Assembly (NCBI GenBank): GCA_949317995.1
Contig: OX439038.1
Span: 70,442,659 to 70,506,658 of the forward strand
Direction of reading: 5' to 3'
Origin: Acholoe squamosa
Lineage: Eukaryota; Annelida; Polychaeta; Phyllodocida; Polynoidae
DNA length: 64,000 nucleotides
Shown here: piece after piece, positions 30,912 to 44,756 of the stretch
How the letters are laid out: every line of letters starts with the position of its first letter
How positions within the stretch are numbered: the stretch's first letter is position 1
Translations under genes and position numbers: made by a program
The notes under the pieces: model-generated
Told to the model about the DNA's origin: nothing
Databases searched by the model: none
What the model saw: the letters and a program-made list of their open reading frames with translations, nothing else

Positions 30912-32736
30912 TATGTCTGGGACCCAACATTTTGCAAAGACCTCATGATAAAACACATGTCAAACCTCAACTCTCATATTTGATGAAACATGCATGTTGG
31001 CTGTGCAGGGAATAGAGGATTGAAATTCAAATCAGAACTAAACGTCACTAATGACTGCTTTCCCATGTAAATCAAGTATACTGTAGTTGATATGTAATTC
31101 ATGATAGAGTAACCCCCTCCCCTGCTTTCCCGCAGACTCATACAGACATCTCTATATTTTCTGTATTACCAAGAAACCAATTACCATCGATTTAAGCTGC
31201 AGAGATTTGAATAATTAACAAAGCTTTATAATAGTACAATACAATAGTCTCATTACGGGTTAATTTGCTTGTTCGACCCCTTATGGGCTGTTTGCCGTAT
31301 AATTATGTTGATTGTTTCCATGTGTTTTATAATGCACCAATGTAGTACTTATAGTGGAAAGTTACTCACCAGTGATGCATTCGAGTATCAAACTCTTCCC
31401 CTAGGAATGCATCGCTGACATGCTGAGAGCATGGTGCATACATGCACCTATGGCGAAAAATGATCTAACACAGACTGCCTCCATATGTAGTGATGGCAAA
31501 GAGGCACAACTCATTAAAACATAATTTTGTAGTTTAAGAGTTATTGGATCGATTGGATTTAGGTCGCGTGATGAATAAATAACAAGTCCACCAATAAGGA
31601 GGGTGTAATTGATGTCCATATAGCCGGGGGTATATTTATGTTATAGATGATGATTAGGCCACCTCTATTGGCTGCAGGAGACTGATGTTATAGTGGTTCG
31701 AGTATGTACCACTGTATCATTGAACAATATCAATATATACAGGTGATCGAATGAGAAATTATCATTCTTTTATATCAACAAGCTTATTCAAATTCTATCA
31801 ATTTGGCACAACTACATGTATTTGTTAGTTGAATCAAGATTGAGGCCAAAATGAATCTGTGCTTTAGGTCACATATATATCTTTTTATAGATCTGGTAGA
31901 GTGGAGAAAAGCTGAGGTATATCTTTTGACCTTGGATACCCTTTTTCAAACGTTGCCAGGAGAAAAGTGTCGGATCAGCTCTGACCACTAAATAGGTCGG
32001 ATTACCCAAAAAGTAACTTTCTTTCTTTGACCTAGCGAGGACATTCCATAGACATTAGTATAAGTTCACCTTTTACCCCTCTCATAAACTTCGTACAAAA
32101 ACCGAACTCAACAAGACAAGGCAAATTAGGATGGAGAGCTTCATGCACACGCGACCATTTCTCATGACTTTGGGAAACATTTGACATAGGAAATTTACCG
32201 TGTTTTACTATCATCTATCAAGCTGTGAAAATAGTATGTGATGTCATAATTACTACTTATCTCTTCCACATTATAGTGATGCCACAGGCTGACGAAACTT
32301 GATGATATTGTATATTTATGCTATAAAAGTCTTTGCTATAGAATCGTGAGAATTCCCTTCGTGTATACATCACCAGGACTTTAACCATAAGGAAACATCT
32401 TATTTCCTCTGCTGACTCTCAGAAAATCACGACGGGGCAAATACAGAAATACCCCATTTAGAACTAATTATAACTTCTATGGATACTTCGTGGCATTTAG
32501 ACTGTCCAAGTCTATTTGCAAACAAAGCAGCCATGCCCACCCTTTAAACATTACGTGATGTCTCCAGGTTTACTTTTTTTTATCATCATGATAGATGAAA
32601 GCAGTACTTGCTAGATAGCTCTATACTGAAGGTTGAGGATCTAATTTATGCATGATGAAATTTTGGATAGATGGATATTGTCAGTAAGCAATATTAAGCG
32701 TTTACCTGCAACTGCTGTTACTACTTAGTTAACAAA

Positions 32737-32737
<1 letters not shown>
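30912..32737. other. Intergenic
   Basis: No gene or element recognised. Confidence 0.4.

Positions 32738-32798
<61 letters not shown>
32738..32798. repeat. (TA)n microsatellite
   Basis: About 60 bases of alternating AT. Confidence 0.95.
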
Positions 32799-32800
<2 letters not shown>

Positions 32801-34261
32801 CCATAACGCTATGGGAAGTGACTATCAACTTGATGTAAACCTGGAGCTGTTGATTATTTTACTTTACTTGCTCTCCTTTCTACATTAATCTCTTTGTTCA
32901 TTGGTCGTACTGAAGAACTTATTGTATAATATGATTTATGACCAATAGAAACCTTTGCAAACTCAACTCAACTCTAGTTTACTCACTAGCATTACATTGG
33001 TGCATCATGCCATCCGTTAGGGAGTTTTACAATTCACTAGGAGAGCATGTGTGCTTAATGACAACATAGTGCATTGATGCCGTATACGCCCATTAATGGA
33101 TTATAACTACCTCAGAGCTTGTCTAACACTGAAGCCTTATAGATATAAATAGCTGTGAGTAGCAGATCAGATTGCTAACACTCCTAGAACATTAGAAAAT
33201 ATGATTAGCTCTGCATGAGGAAATACCCATAAGGGGAGTGGGTTATGGAATTATTCCAAATGAATAATCAAATCCTGCTGTAAGCATAGGTATACAGCAT
33301 GAAACCGATATTATCCGCTGGTAAAAACTAGCCCTCAATGGGTCGTGTAGCTGTTATATATATATTGTGCCCTTTAATGATCATGGTGTATGGATGAGCT
33401 GAATCCGAGTATCAGGTGTCGGCATGATGCACAGCTGTCGTGCTGGAGAGTTGTTGGCAATTCTGCATTGATGCATCATGGCGACAAAGAAACAGGATCC
33501 TTGGTGCATCATGCAGTCTATAAGGGTAAAAAGAAGTGCCAGGGGTATCCACTTCATGGATACAATGCAAGCCACATGTAACGTATACATTGTGGTGTGT
33601 AATGATCCAACAAGGAATTTGAACCATGGATAATATTATATATACGAACCAGACTGTACATCACCTGGTAATCTAAATATGTTTGTGTTTCTATGTAAAG
33701 TGAAAGCTTAACCCACATTTAAACTTGACAAAGCTCTCCCCAGGTGACTTGACATCCTTAGCTCCTCAGTCAATGATTTACTGATAGTCCTAATATCACA
33801 GTCCACATAGCTATATCACTGCAGCACATGCTCTGCCACATAATCAGCTTAAATCTATATGGAGTGCTGTACTCGACCTGTTGAGTCCCCATCTGTCATC
33901 ATGATGCATGGATGCAGTGGTGCATTTGCCACGGCTGCATTCACGCATCATTCTGACACTATGGGTTTGATACCCTCTTCGTGGTTCAGTAATTTGAGGT
34001 GAAGGCTGATTGTAACTGCTGCCTGAGAATAGCCCACCAGGGTTGCAACCACGCATCATGTCAATCTTGAAGTATGAATTAATGCACTATGCGACCCTGA
34101 AAGGGCTAATGATAGTTTGACAATGATCTATCTGTCCCTGAGGCTTTGCTGAGGTCTATGATAAATTGTGACCTAATGAAATGTTTGTAAGAGATGCCTT
34201 TCATAAATGTGAGCCAGCAAGCAGAAAGGACAGTTACTGCGGGATTTAGTACCAGATTTAG
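32799..34261. other. Intergenic; cluster of GCATCATG words
   Basis: Six GCATCATG/CATGATGC octamers between about 33.0 and 34.1 kb, usually beside TGCATT or ATGCA. No gene recognised. Confidence 0.45.
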
Positions 34262-34275
34262 CCACCAGGGGGCAC
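34262..34275 (+). promoter_or_regulatory. CTCF-like core motif
   Basis: CCACCAGGGGGCAC fits the known CTCF core CCASYAGRKGGCRS at every position. Occupancy is unknown, and chance or repeat origin is possible. Confidence 0.35.
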
Positions 34276-35229
34276 CACTATGGACTAGAATAGGAAAAAT
34301 ATGACTAAAACTGTTATAGGCTACTTTTTTATGGACAATTCAATGGTTTTTGATAAAACGTTCTATTTTGGGTGGAAAGGTTCCAAATTTGGCATGTAAA
34401 AAGAATGTTTTTGGGCCAAAATAGGCATTTTTGTTGATTTCTGTTGCCATGGAAACATGATTTTCATTCTAAATAGGAAAATCAATGATTCCATTTGAAG
34501 GAACATCCCACAAGGTTTACTATGGTGAAAACAGAATGAAAATATCATTTCTAGATCAAAAGTTATGGGCAAAAGAATAAAAATTTATACGAATTTAGCT
34601 AATTAGCATAAATTATGCTAATTAGCTATATATCTCATGACTAATTAGACATAGAGCTTATTAACATTCTTGAAATGGTCACACCTACCCATATCTAGCA
34701 AGCTATTCCTCCAAAACTAACAGGAGTATCTGCTCATGCTATGTATCACTGTAAAGCTAATGATTTGAATTTTTAAGTTGACTTTTAGCATGGAGCACCC
34801 TTTCTCCTTGCCTCTACACAAATGTATACTTGATCACTAGGTTCATTGATACCCTCCTGTTCTATAATGAATTGGAACAGTATCCAGGATTAACTTAAGG
34901 AGTCACCTGGGGTTGTCAATGTACTGATCAAGCCTTTAGTACCAAGTTTTAATTCAGGATCCATTTATGGTCATCTTGATACAGCGGATACAGCTATGCT
35001 GCACTGGCTACCCACGTGACAAAGGAAATGTGCTTTATTCACGTTTAAAAGGTTTTGTGACCAGGCAAGCAAAAGCACCCCTCTGCAAGGAAATTCGTTA
35101 TCAAAGTTCATCTCAAGATCTTTAAAATGAGACATCATTGGCTTAAATATTCCCAGTAGTTATGTCAGAACCCCTCCTTGAACATAGGTCCTTACTCATA
35201 TTTGAAATCAATGATTAAGCTCTAAATAC
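34276..35229. other. Intergenic; perfect 33-bp palindrome inside
   Basis: 34596-34628 is a perfect palindrome: TAGCTAATTAGCATAA and TTATGCTAATTAGCTA around one A. A GTTGCCATGGAAAC X-box-like word is near 34441. No gene. Confidence 0.6.
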
Positions 35230-35490
35230 ATTATTAACCATTATAATCAGTTTTTTTTGTGAATATCCCCAAAAATTGGCATAAAAATCTGAATATTTTG
35301 ATTATTAGAATGGTTGCCATGGCAACCAGACACAGGCATATAGGTTGATTTCTCATGAAAAATGTTCATTTTACCATCCAAATATGGGCCATTTCTACTG
35401 AAAATGGTGCATTTTAAAATGAGACCATTGAATTCTGCATCAAAAATTAGCTTAATATAATGATTTTAGAGTAATTTTGCCCCTCCCATT
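35230..35490. repeat. Old repeat related to 34.35-34.50 kb, with perfect X-box palindrome
   Basis: Similar word order to 34370-34500 (TTGGCAT, GTTGCCATGG, ATTTTC or ATTTTA, GGGCCA). At 35322-35337 GGTTGCCATGGCAACC is a perfect RFX-type X-box. Confidence 0.4.
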
Positions 35491-35517
35491 AGCGGATCCC
35501 ATCTGACAGATAATTGT

Positions 35518-35566
35518 CGACCATCCTATCAAATCTGCTGTCGACCATCCTATCAAATCTGCTGTC
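35518..35566. repeat. 24-bp unit repeated twice
   Basis: Two adjoining copies of TGTCGACCATCCTATCAAAT + CTGC. Confidence 0.85.
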
Positions 35567-38510
35567 TTTTTAGATAAAACAGGTTTATGATAGAAATAAT
35601 TAGTAATTTTTACTCAAGGTCTTTCATCCAGAGAAACAGAAAACCCAGCCTTTTATCAGTCTGGTTCAGAGTAGAGCACTGGATAATATTGATTCAGCAA
35701 ATCACTTTATTGATACAGTGTGCTATCTTACCTGGGACCTGAAGTGATTCATGTTCCACATAGATAACCACTGATAAGCGTCTTACCTGGCATTTACCTG
35801 CAAACAGGCAGACCTTTACACAGGGAAAAGCCTCCAATCAATACTCCAACGTCCACCTTCACATGAAAAGGGTGATTTAAGGTGAGATTTAATTTTAAGC
35901 AAATTATCTATATCAACCATGGGAATTATACCAATAGAGTACTGGTCGAATCGGAACTTTTATTGTAAAGAAACTTTGACTAGTTTAGTGAAAATCAGGA
36001 TGATCAATATAAAAGTTAATAACGTAGTTTTAATCCCATCTGTTGACACCATGTTATCTTATCACGGACAACAGGGCCAACATGCATTCCAATGACACAC
36101 TTATTAACTCAAAAATCGAGTTATAAGGAGGCCTTGCACTTTTGGTGGTGTGAATAAGTTTTAAAAAAGATGGAAATTTTATATATAAGGGGCAGAATTA
36201 CTTAATGAATTTGTAGTGCCATTAAAGGAGGAGATGTAAGGGTCTTGCAGGAAAAGGTATTTCATTACCAAGTTTTGTAAATTTTAAGATATTGTCAATA
36301 TTGTACAGACTCAGTTGGTTGGCAGTCATAAGATGCTTTTTGCCTCCAATGCTGAAGGTATATGATATTGATCCATGTATCAACTTTCCCGCCTTTTTTC
36401 GGCAATGTGGTGCAAATAGCGCAGTTTTGGTGGGAGATATGCGAATAGTGGCTTGGTGGTGCGAATAACCTGGGTGAGGGAGTGCTGATGCAACAGGATG
36501 AGTGCACAACTCATGGGAGCCAATCACAGGCTTTTCACTTTTCGAGTTATCAGCAATTTACATTGCTGCATTATATTTTACATCGGTCATATTTCACTTG
36601 AGTAACTTCATTGATTGGTGTAGGGTTACCTAAGCACCTATTCAGCGAATGCTAAGTTCCTGGAGAACCCTCTCCTCACACCCCTTGTTTTTGCATTCCC
36701 TATCCAACATCCAGTACCCGAGTGGGAACTGAAGGGGGGAAGAATTGCACCACTGCTTCATTTGGCTTAACATCTCAACTTATAAGTATCTGCCAATTCA
36801 TCTTTTACTTGCCTTCATATAATATTTGCTTTGAAATCGGTTTAGAGTTACTAATAGCTCACTCCTGGTCCCCAAGCAAGGGACAGACTGTTGTATAATC
36901 TCTTTGACTCTAAAATAAAATCGATCTCATTAGCGGAATGGTCTGTAAGTTCTACCCCATGAACGACACTCTTTCAGTTATCGAAGGGCTGCATATCGTT
37001 CTAATGCACGAGACCTCTGACCAGGGCTGCATTCATGCACCATGCTGACCCCATGGGACCATGCAGTGCTGACAATCACGTTGCTCACTGTGTACTGCTG
37101 CATTGGTTAAACATGATGACAAATAAACATGAACTTGGAGGCATCTTGTTCCTCTCAAAGGGTTAAGATCAAACATGGCATCGTTCAAACTAGAAAATCA
37201 AAAGGGGATCCTACTGCATCTGTAGAGTGGGTGTTCCTTATTAGATATGTAGCATTCCTGTTGGTATCTGAGGGATTGATGAGGCTGCTTTCAAGAATCA
37301 GGGTTATTCTATGAGGTTGCTACATTATCTAAGGCCATGCATGCTCTGATGCAGGACTAGTTCACTTTGCCAGCATTGGTACACCATACTCTCTAATAAA
37401 CATAAACTTTCAGGGATTACAAGATAGTGGCTGTTCACGATAATAATTATGTAGTCCTATGCTGCTTTAGTATGTGTATCCAGTGGGGGAGTTAGCTATA
37501 TTGGTGTTCGATTATGTAAGAGCAAGGATGCCCGGCAAGATTCCCATTTCCAGCAATCGACAAAATCCTTGAATAATCCGTAATTATATTGAATAGCTGT
37601 AGGGTCTCACTACTTAAAGATGAAAGGTTATTGGTGCCGGAGATGTGCAAACAAGTCTTGGAGTTCACAGACAGTCCCTTATCAAACAGGAAAGTGTGTA
37701 AAAAGAGACATTTACACCCCACAGGTGCTTAACACTGTGGCGCTGTCTATTGTTCACAGGCAGCATGCCATACTGCTTGTGTTTGTGTCAGCCACAGACC
37801 AACAGGACCATGGCCATTGCTACAATTTTAAGGGTTCAGTCCCGTTCTTATTCATTTTGCCATTTTGCCGTCATGATGCATGAATGCAACCCTCATGAAT
37901 CTACTTGCAAGGCCCATGTACAACATGCTAACATTATGGGACTGAGTATATCAGCCTCGTGGGTTGTCTGATGCACGAATACAGCCCACCTGAGAAGGCT
38001 CTTATAATTTGGTTTTCAGGTGCATCAGGTTTGCTTGGCACAATTATATGTTATACACTCAAGGCAACCATCATTCCGATGCTATTATAATCATGGTTAA
38101 AATGATGACATAATTAATATGTAAATACCTGTTACCATTTTGAATTTAATTGGCATTTCTTGTTCCTCATACTCAGCACAATGATATACCTCCAGATTCT
38201 GCTTCTTAAAGCTTATGACCTCCTCTTCAAATACAAGTCATAGCTTGGTTTGAGGACACTGACCATAGGGCTACTTAGCGCTGTTATGTACTATACCCAT
38301 TGGAATCTTCATGTATTCTGTGGCCAGTTCATGCCAATCCAACACGGCTGAGGCAATCACCAAAGGCTAACACAAATCGTGATAGCACATTGGCTAAATA
38401 TACTGCACCACGTGGCCCTAGCAGGGTTAATGTTCTACTAGTAAGACCTATGTTTTAGTAGTTAGATAAGTAGGGTAACAGCAGAACGTGCAAATTGCCT
38501 AGCAGTTACA
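35567..38510. other. Intergenic
   Basis: No gene recognised. GCATCATG-type words near 37025 and 37873, with AGGGCTGCATTCATGCACCA at 37023-37042. Confidence 0.4.
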
Positions 38511-38772
38511 GGAGGCCATTTCTTAACACACTACGACTGCTGCCCTTTAAATCGTAGTGAGAACCTAATAATTTGGCCATAACAGTACCATGTACTAGTA
38601 GTCCCTAATGTCTGCACCAGTATGACTGCCCTACTAAACCTTATGTAATTACTGCATAGCTGCTAATCGTAGTGAGCAGTCGTAGGGCAGTTCCTACGAT
38701 TGCCTGGCTTATTCTTGGCATTTTTAAATCATAGTGGCTGTGTGCAGTCGTAGTACATTGAGAAATGGCCTC
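38511..38772. mobile_element. MITE-like element, 262 bp
   Basis: Ends GGAGGCCATTTCTTAA (38511) and GAAATGGCCTCC (ends 38772), then ACTACGACTGC matched by GCAGTCGTAGT. The interior repeats the TCGTAGT word, including CGTAGGGCAGTTCCTACG. Confidence 0.65.
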
Positions 38773-40779
38773 CAGAGCAATATCTGTTTAACTGCTGCTG
38801 CAGCCTTGGCTTCCTTCTCACCATATGTGGTAATTACTGTAGACTGCAGGTGTCTCCCCCTCTCTGTCTGTCTGCTAACTAAAAGGTCACCGAGGTCTTG
38901 GTGGTGTGATATGGTGGCAGGCCTCCTAGACTAGGGCCGTGTCTGAAGAAAGGGCAGACTGAGACAGGCACCAGATAACTTAAGTTTACCATTTAAGGTC
39001 TTCATCAGACCCAAAGGTTCATATTCATTTGTGACAGTTTGGCGCTTCAAACACACCCTGTGGGAGTGGAGGGTCTTGTGGGATGGTAATTATACGTAAA
39101 TGACGGAGAGGAATCTTGTGCTTATGGGCTATGCTGGCCCTAAAGGATTTAGTTTATAATCTACTGTTGCCAACTATTGCAGTGACAGAAGCTGTGTGTA
39201 TGTTCGCCCTGGGTGTAGGCCTACATGCAGAATACAATGCCCTCATTCCGGACAGCACCCATTTCCTTACACTCTGTTTCCTTCTACAGTTTAACTTACA
39301 ATAGCAATTCACCTACCCTCACCATGCAGTCACAAGCTCACAAACAGGGACTTGTCCCCAGATGGAACATTTGCCATGGATCTAGGTGCCGAAACTGAGA
39401 GCACTTTGTGAACAAATATTTGGTAACCCTGTTTCATTGGTGCAAGTGATGTTTTGACGATGAAACAGAGTCCTTTCCTACCATTACAATCTTGCCACCC
39501 AGAAGCAGACCTCCATCAGGAATAGAATGATTGGCTTATTGCCCCTCCGCCAGACTACCCTTGTAGCCTTTAGTCTTAAGTCTGATTAATTTAATTGCCA
39601 GAGCAAAGCTCTACTAGATGGCCAGTTCTCAGTCAGTCTTCGTGCCCAGAAATGGAAATAGGTGATGTCCAGAACAAGGAGACTCTATTCATTATAAGGT
39701 GATGGGTATAGGTATGGGCCTGTTTTGTGAGATAATTCGGAGGTGGGCTCTCCTAAGGCATTATTAGACACATTCAAACTTGTAGTTAGCTTTATAAACC
39801 TGGGCACTTATGGACTTCTGTTAGTCTTGCAGACAATCCAGGTGGTAGATGATATTTAGAGTACATAATAAGGTGTTCTACGAATTAATTGATAACAATT
39901 TGATTTAAGAGTGTAGACACAATCCGTTTCTCCATTGATAGCAATTTCACAAGGTGCAAAGACAGCCCAGCCCCCTCGAGCAAGCACAAACCTCATGAGG
40001 AAATCATCACAACAAAAAAGTCACGAGAAATTGTTTCTAGTGCTGGGACCATCCTTGGAATTGCTGATCCGACTGGCTGTATAAAATAACATGATTCCTG
40101 TCATTTCGTAAATCATAAGACCAACCAGATGTGTGTTTTTAATTTTATACAATGCTGTCAGTGGGAGGGGGGCTGCCCTCCCGTCCTACAACTGAAAAGT
40201 CCTTCATTATACATGTATCAATGTAGAGTCTCCCTTGGCTAAATGGCCCCTCTAACTTCATGCTTCTAATCCTGTAAAACTCATCATAATACTGTATAGA
40301 AACAATGTCACAATGTTTCTAATTCTATAGGCCACATCTATGACACATCACTATACTGTATACGGATAATGACATAATGCCCCTACTTTTAAACCACACC
40401 ACTACCTGGGTCTAAAAACGGAAGTCTATTGAACCCGGAAGAGGAATTCAGCCTGGCCATGCGCAAATTAGTTCTACATATCCTTAATGGCTAGCTGAAA
40501 ACGATTGTCTCCCATCAAATCGCAATCAACCCGAATAAGAAAACAAAAAGGGAATCGAGAAATTGTATGGAAGAGATAAGAGCCAAGTGCCCATTGTTAC
40601 TACCTAAAAAGTGCACACAACATCGCTACCCGTTTGTGAGTGAGATAGTGTTATGTTTTTCAAAGTGGACATGGAGCCTAAAAAAACTTTAGTCACCAAT
40701 TTCAAATGCTAATGGGGCTAACTAAGGGTGTGCTTGGGGGACACCTAGTAGGTTAAGTAGCCATTAGTGGTGATAAACG
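38773..40779. other. Intergenic
   Basis: No gene or element recognised. Confidence 0.4.
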
Positions 40780-40793
40780 CCGCTAGATGGCAG
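40780..40793 (+). promoter_or_regulatory. CTCF-like core motif
   Basis: CCGCTAGATGGCAG matches the AG-R-K-GGCR core with one deviation (G for A at the third base) in a locally GC-rich patch. Same strand as the match at 34262. Confidence 0.3.
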
Positions 40794-41220
40794 TGGCGTC
40801 GCACCGCCCACTCTCCCCTGGCAGGAGGAATGTGCCGCGGGTACGTGCTGAAGACGGTGTTAATTGACTTCATCCTGGTTTAGTGTTTAATTGAAAGTAT
40901 CCACCAACAGTGATATGAGGTATTCACAATGGTGATAACTCTAGGCCTGCATGTCAGCAGTCCCAGAGGCTCTCCTTCCAGCACCCATAGACACAGCCAT
41001 TGCTGTTGTGGCCTTACCTGGGTTAATGCCAACATAAGACAGTAGGGACAGGAGGAGGCAACAGCTCCTCCGGCACCTCCTTGTACCTTTGATTGTGGGT
41101 TTGGCTTATCTTATTATTTGTGTACCTGGAGACAATTGGACATGCTCTCAGTCAGGCTCCTCCTCAGGTGCTGGAGTTACTACAGGCAGATCCATGATGG
41201 CTGTTAACAATTACCTGTTG

Positions 41221-41331
41221 GGCCGCCTGCCCACTCCCTCAACGACAATAGGGCAGTCACTGCCCACTCCCTCAACAATACAGGTCAGTCACTGCCCACT
41301 TCCACTACAGTACTGGGCAATTGTATGATAT
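41221..41331. repeat. Short degenerate tandem repeat, about 29 bp x 3
   Basis: CAGTCACTGCCCACTCCCTC or a variant recurs three times. Confidence 0.75.
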
Positions 41332-41541
41332 TCAGCTGAAATTTCCACACCCTGGAGAATTACACATTATCACACCCAGGACCCTTAACATAAAAGTGTG
41401 GGTTTCACAAAGTCAGAAACAATGGCTTCAATGATCAGTCAATCACCTTGTGGATACTACATCAGAAGAAGTCAAGTACCCCGATCTATGTCTTGGCAAG
41501 CACCTTCTCCATCCATAAAACTCGCTGCAGGAGGAAAGCAC

Positions 41542-41643
41542 CTTCTCTACTTGCAGTACACCTTGGAGTTTAGCCTGCTATCACTGCCCAACTACACAGA
41601 CAGGGAGATGGTGACGGATGTACTCATGCACCTGGAGGGTTAG
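41542..41643 (+). other. Possible terminal coding exon
   Basis: A good acceptor (CACCTTCTCTACTTGCAG) ends at 41541. In phase 0 the next 33 codons read EFSLLSLPNYTDREMVTDVL and end at TAG 41641-41643. The word order L-x-LP-x-Y recalls the end of HECT ubiquitin-ligase domains, but without the catalytic Cys, so I do not assign it. Confidence 0.3.
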
Positions 41644-43376
41644 GGGCCACAGTCATACCACATATTGACCCTATAGTATGCCCTTACATAATGGGGTAAT
41701 GCAGCTATAGGCAAAGAATCTGAGGTGAAAAGAGGAAATTCCCTCCTTCTGATGGGCCTGTGTTGTCTGAGTGTATGTGGATATACCTGTGGGGAGCGTA
41801 CCTAAGGAGAGTTCTGTCATTAAGTGATTACATATTCATATCTATTGGTTTTCACCCAAGTAGGAGCTTGGAAATATTCAAGGGAAATCCTACACATTCA
41901 CCTCACCGAAGGGTCATATGTATCAGGGTGGACTGGAGAGCCACCCACCCATCCAGAATGTTATATTGCAGCCCCACCTCCAGACCAGCTACCCTATGGA
42001 CTCTGACATCATTAAGACATTGAATAGGATGTCCCTGCTGTGGAAAAAGAATTTCCTCACCAACTCGCAATTTGTAAGAAGGCCATAGCGAACAACATCT
42101 CTGTTGGCTGCTTTCGTTTTCAGTTGAAGGCAATTGGGATGTGCTTCATTCTCACCTGCCTTTTCCTGTGTTTTCATCTTTTTCATTAATCAAACAGAGC
42201 AAGAGACTGTAATGGGCACTTGTTACACAGACCCTCTTAAGTTTTACCTGAGAGCAGAGGGATTTCCCACAGAACAAGTGAGGTTCATGTGTCAGTTACA
42301 TGCAAATCCATTACATTCATATTTAAGATTCAGCTCCCTCATCGTTAATACATGCCTAGCAGTATAAAGCGATGAAGAGGAGGCGATACAAATCACAAGC
42401 ACAGTAATATCAAATCAAACAAGCGAGAATACAATGTATCTGTCAGGAATCGAGTTAAAAGTGGTGAACATGTGAGGAAAAACATTTTCTCCTCTGTCCC
42501 AAAACCCAGGGTATATTCATTAGTGTAGCTCAATACATGTACAATTTATAATTCTGTTTTTGTCACATCTGGAATCCGCTTGTCTGATATTCTCAGTGTT
42601 GTATACATCCCAGCCTTTCGCGCCATCATGTACTTCAAGATGATAATATGATCCAAGTTGCAGTGGAAAGTTAAAATGGCGATGGTTGCCATGGGGACTA
42701 AAGAAAACGACTCATACCTGCAAGAGAAAGAACAGACAACAGCATTGCAGAAATGAAATCAACTTCAGAAACGTAGGAGCTTGGCCTGATTTTTTCCTCT
42801 ATGTGTTAAGGTATCTACATCAGGTTGTAATTAATTCCCTTTATCTGGATTACAAAGACACGATGACAAATGAAATCAAAGGGAGGGGCTACAAAGGTAA
42901 AACGCCTTAAAGCCCATAGATTTAAAAAAAAATGTCTGAAGCTTTTAACACTTCAGTGGCACGCCTATCATTTTGCAGACATGTTCTAAATGCTGTATAG
43001 ACAAGTGCAAATAAGCACACACAGTAATAGGGACAGCACGGACTTTCCTGCCCTTTATAGCCATTGTCACTAGACCCTGGATTACCAGGCATACATACAC
43101 ATAATGAAATACAGTGTCCTATGCTTTCCCTAATACAGGAAAAGGCATAAGGTAGGGAGTATTTTCCCATCATGGCCCTTTCAGGCAGTGACATTCCAAG
43201 GGATGAGTGCCCGAGGGCAGATCCAAGCCTGTACAAACCCCTAGAGCCCCTGAGTCTGGAGGAGCTCCCACCTCCATGGCTGCCCCTCCAGGGATTGAAC
43301 CACAGGTGTTATCTGGGGCTCATTACACAATTGTGTTGTTAGGCTAATTGTGTTCAAAGTTGTGTTGGAAGTTACA
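41644..43376. other. Intergenic
   Basis: No gene recognised. A GGTTGCCATGGGGAC X-box-like word is near 42684. Confidence 0.4.
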
Positions 43377-43965
43377 CAGGCTGCACGCAACAGCTGTGGT
43401 AAAAGCTACATATGCTGCAAACAACAATTGTGGTAAGAGCTACACAGGCTGCAAACAACAATTGTGGTAAGAGCTACACGGGCTGCAAACAACAATTGTG
43501 GTAAGAGCTACACAGGCTGCAAACAACAATTGTGGTAAGAGCTACACAGGCTGCAAACAACAATTGTGGTAAGAGCTACACGGGCTGCAAACAACAATTG
43601 TGGTAAGAGCTACACAGGCTGCAAACAACAATTGTGGTAAAAGCTACTCGGGCTGCAAACAACAATTGTAGTAAACGCTACATATGCTGCAAACAACAAT
43701 TGTGGTAAGAGCTACACAGGCTGCAAACAACAATTGTGGTAAGAGCTACACGGGCTGCAAACAACAATTGTGGTAAGAGCTACACGGGCTGCAAACAACA
43801 ATTGTGGTAAAAGCTACTCGGGCTGCAAACAACAATTGTGGTAAACGATACATATGCTGCAAACAACAGATGTGGTAAAGGCTACACAGGCTATAAACAA
43901 CAATTGTGGAAAGTGTCAAGGATACACACAGCAATTGTAGTAAAAGCAACACAGGCTGCGATTGA
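43377..43965. repeat. 34-bp minisatellite, about 17 units
   Basis: Unit GGCTGCAAACAACAATTGTG + GTAAGAGCTACACA, with variants such as AAAGCTACATAT in the flanking units. Each unit has the palindrome ACAATTGT followed by GGT. Confidence 0.95.
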
Positions 43966-44756
43966 AATGTTTCAGAGGAGATAACGACCCAGTGAGAAAG
44001 TACAGTTGCTCCACTTGTGTATTTAGTTTAAAACTAACTCCCGGATCCGATCAAAATCTATGCCCTTGAAAGGATTTAGACGTTAGCAATTGTGTTGGGC
44101 ATAATTATAGCAACTTAGCGGATAGATTATCAGCCAATAAAATAATCCCAACTATTCACTGCAGACTTCTCGGGGGCAGATGGTACCCATCTAAAATTTG
44201 TTATCAGGGATAACCGCTAGTTACCAGCTTCAGCAATGACTATGCCCATTAAACATCCAGTAACCTCAGTATAGCAGCTGATGCACCCCCACCATGAGGC
44301 CCTCTGTCCTGGAGCCCTTGGTGTAGGTACCCAATAGCAGAGAACTGCATAACCAAACCACAATACCTGCAGGAGGGATATAGCTGCAGAGCCTAACCCC
44401 AAGGGTCAGCATACAGAGCTGAGATAGCATCAAGGGGTGTTCTACCTCATCCTACTTGTGGTATCGTGAGGGGAAAATGACATCCAGAAACCATGACGGA
44501 CTCCGACAACTCAGATCGAGAATCGCTCGGAGGCTCCATGGGATGGGTAAGAAGTGTTTTCTCTTCTTTTTAATCAATACAAAAAGTTGTTCAGAGACCT
44601 GAGTTCGATTCCCCTGGAAACAGAGATTATTTTTACCAATCAATTCCATTGCATAATGTCATATAGATCTACACAAGTGACGAACAGACACCTTCTCTTT
44701 ACACATCTGAAAGTGGACACATGTAGATTTCTTGATTTATTCCTGAGAATAAACTG
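43966..44756. other. Intergenic
   Basis: No gene recognised. GAGTTCGATTCCCC near 44600 resembles a tRNA B box but has no A box. Confidence 0.4.

Noticed and set aside
44560..44620. tRNA gene near GAGTTCGATTCCCC
   Set aside because: Only the B-box-like word is present; no A box, no acceptor stem.
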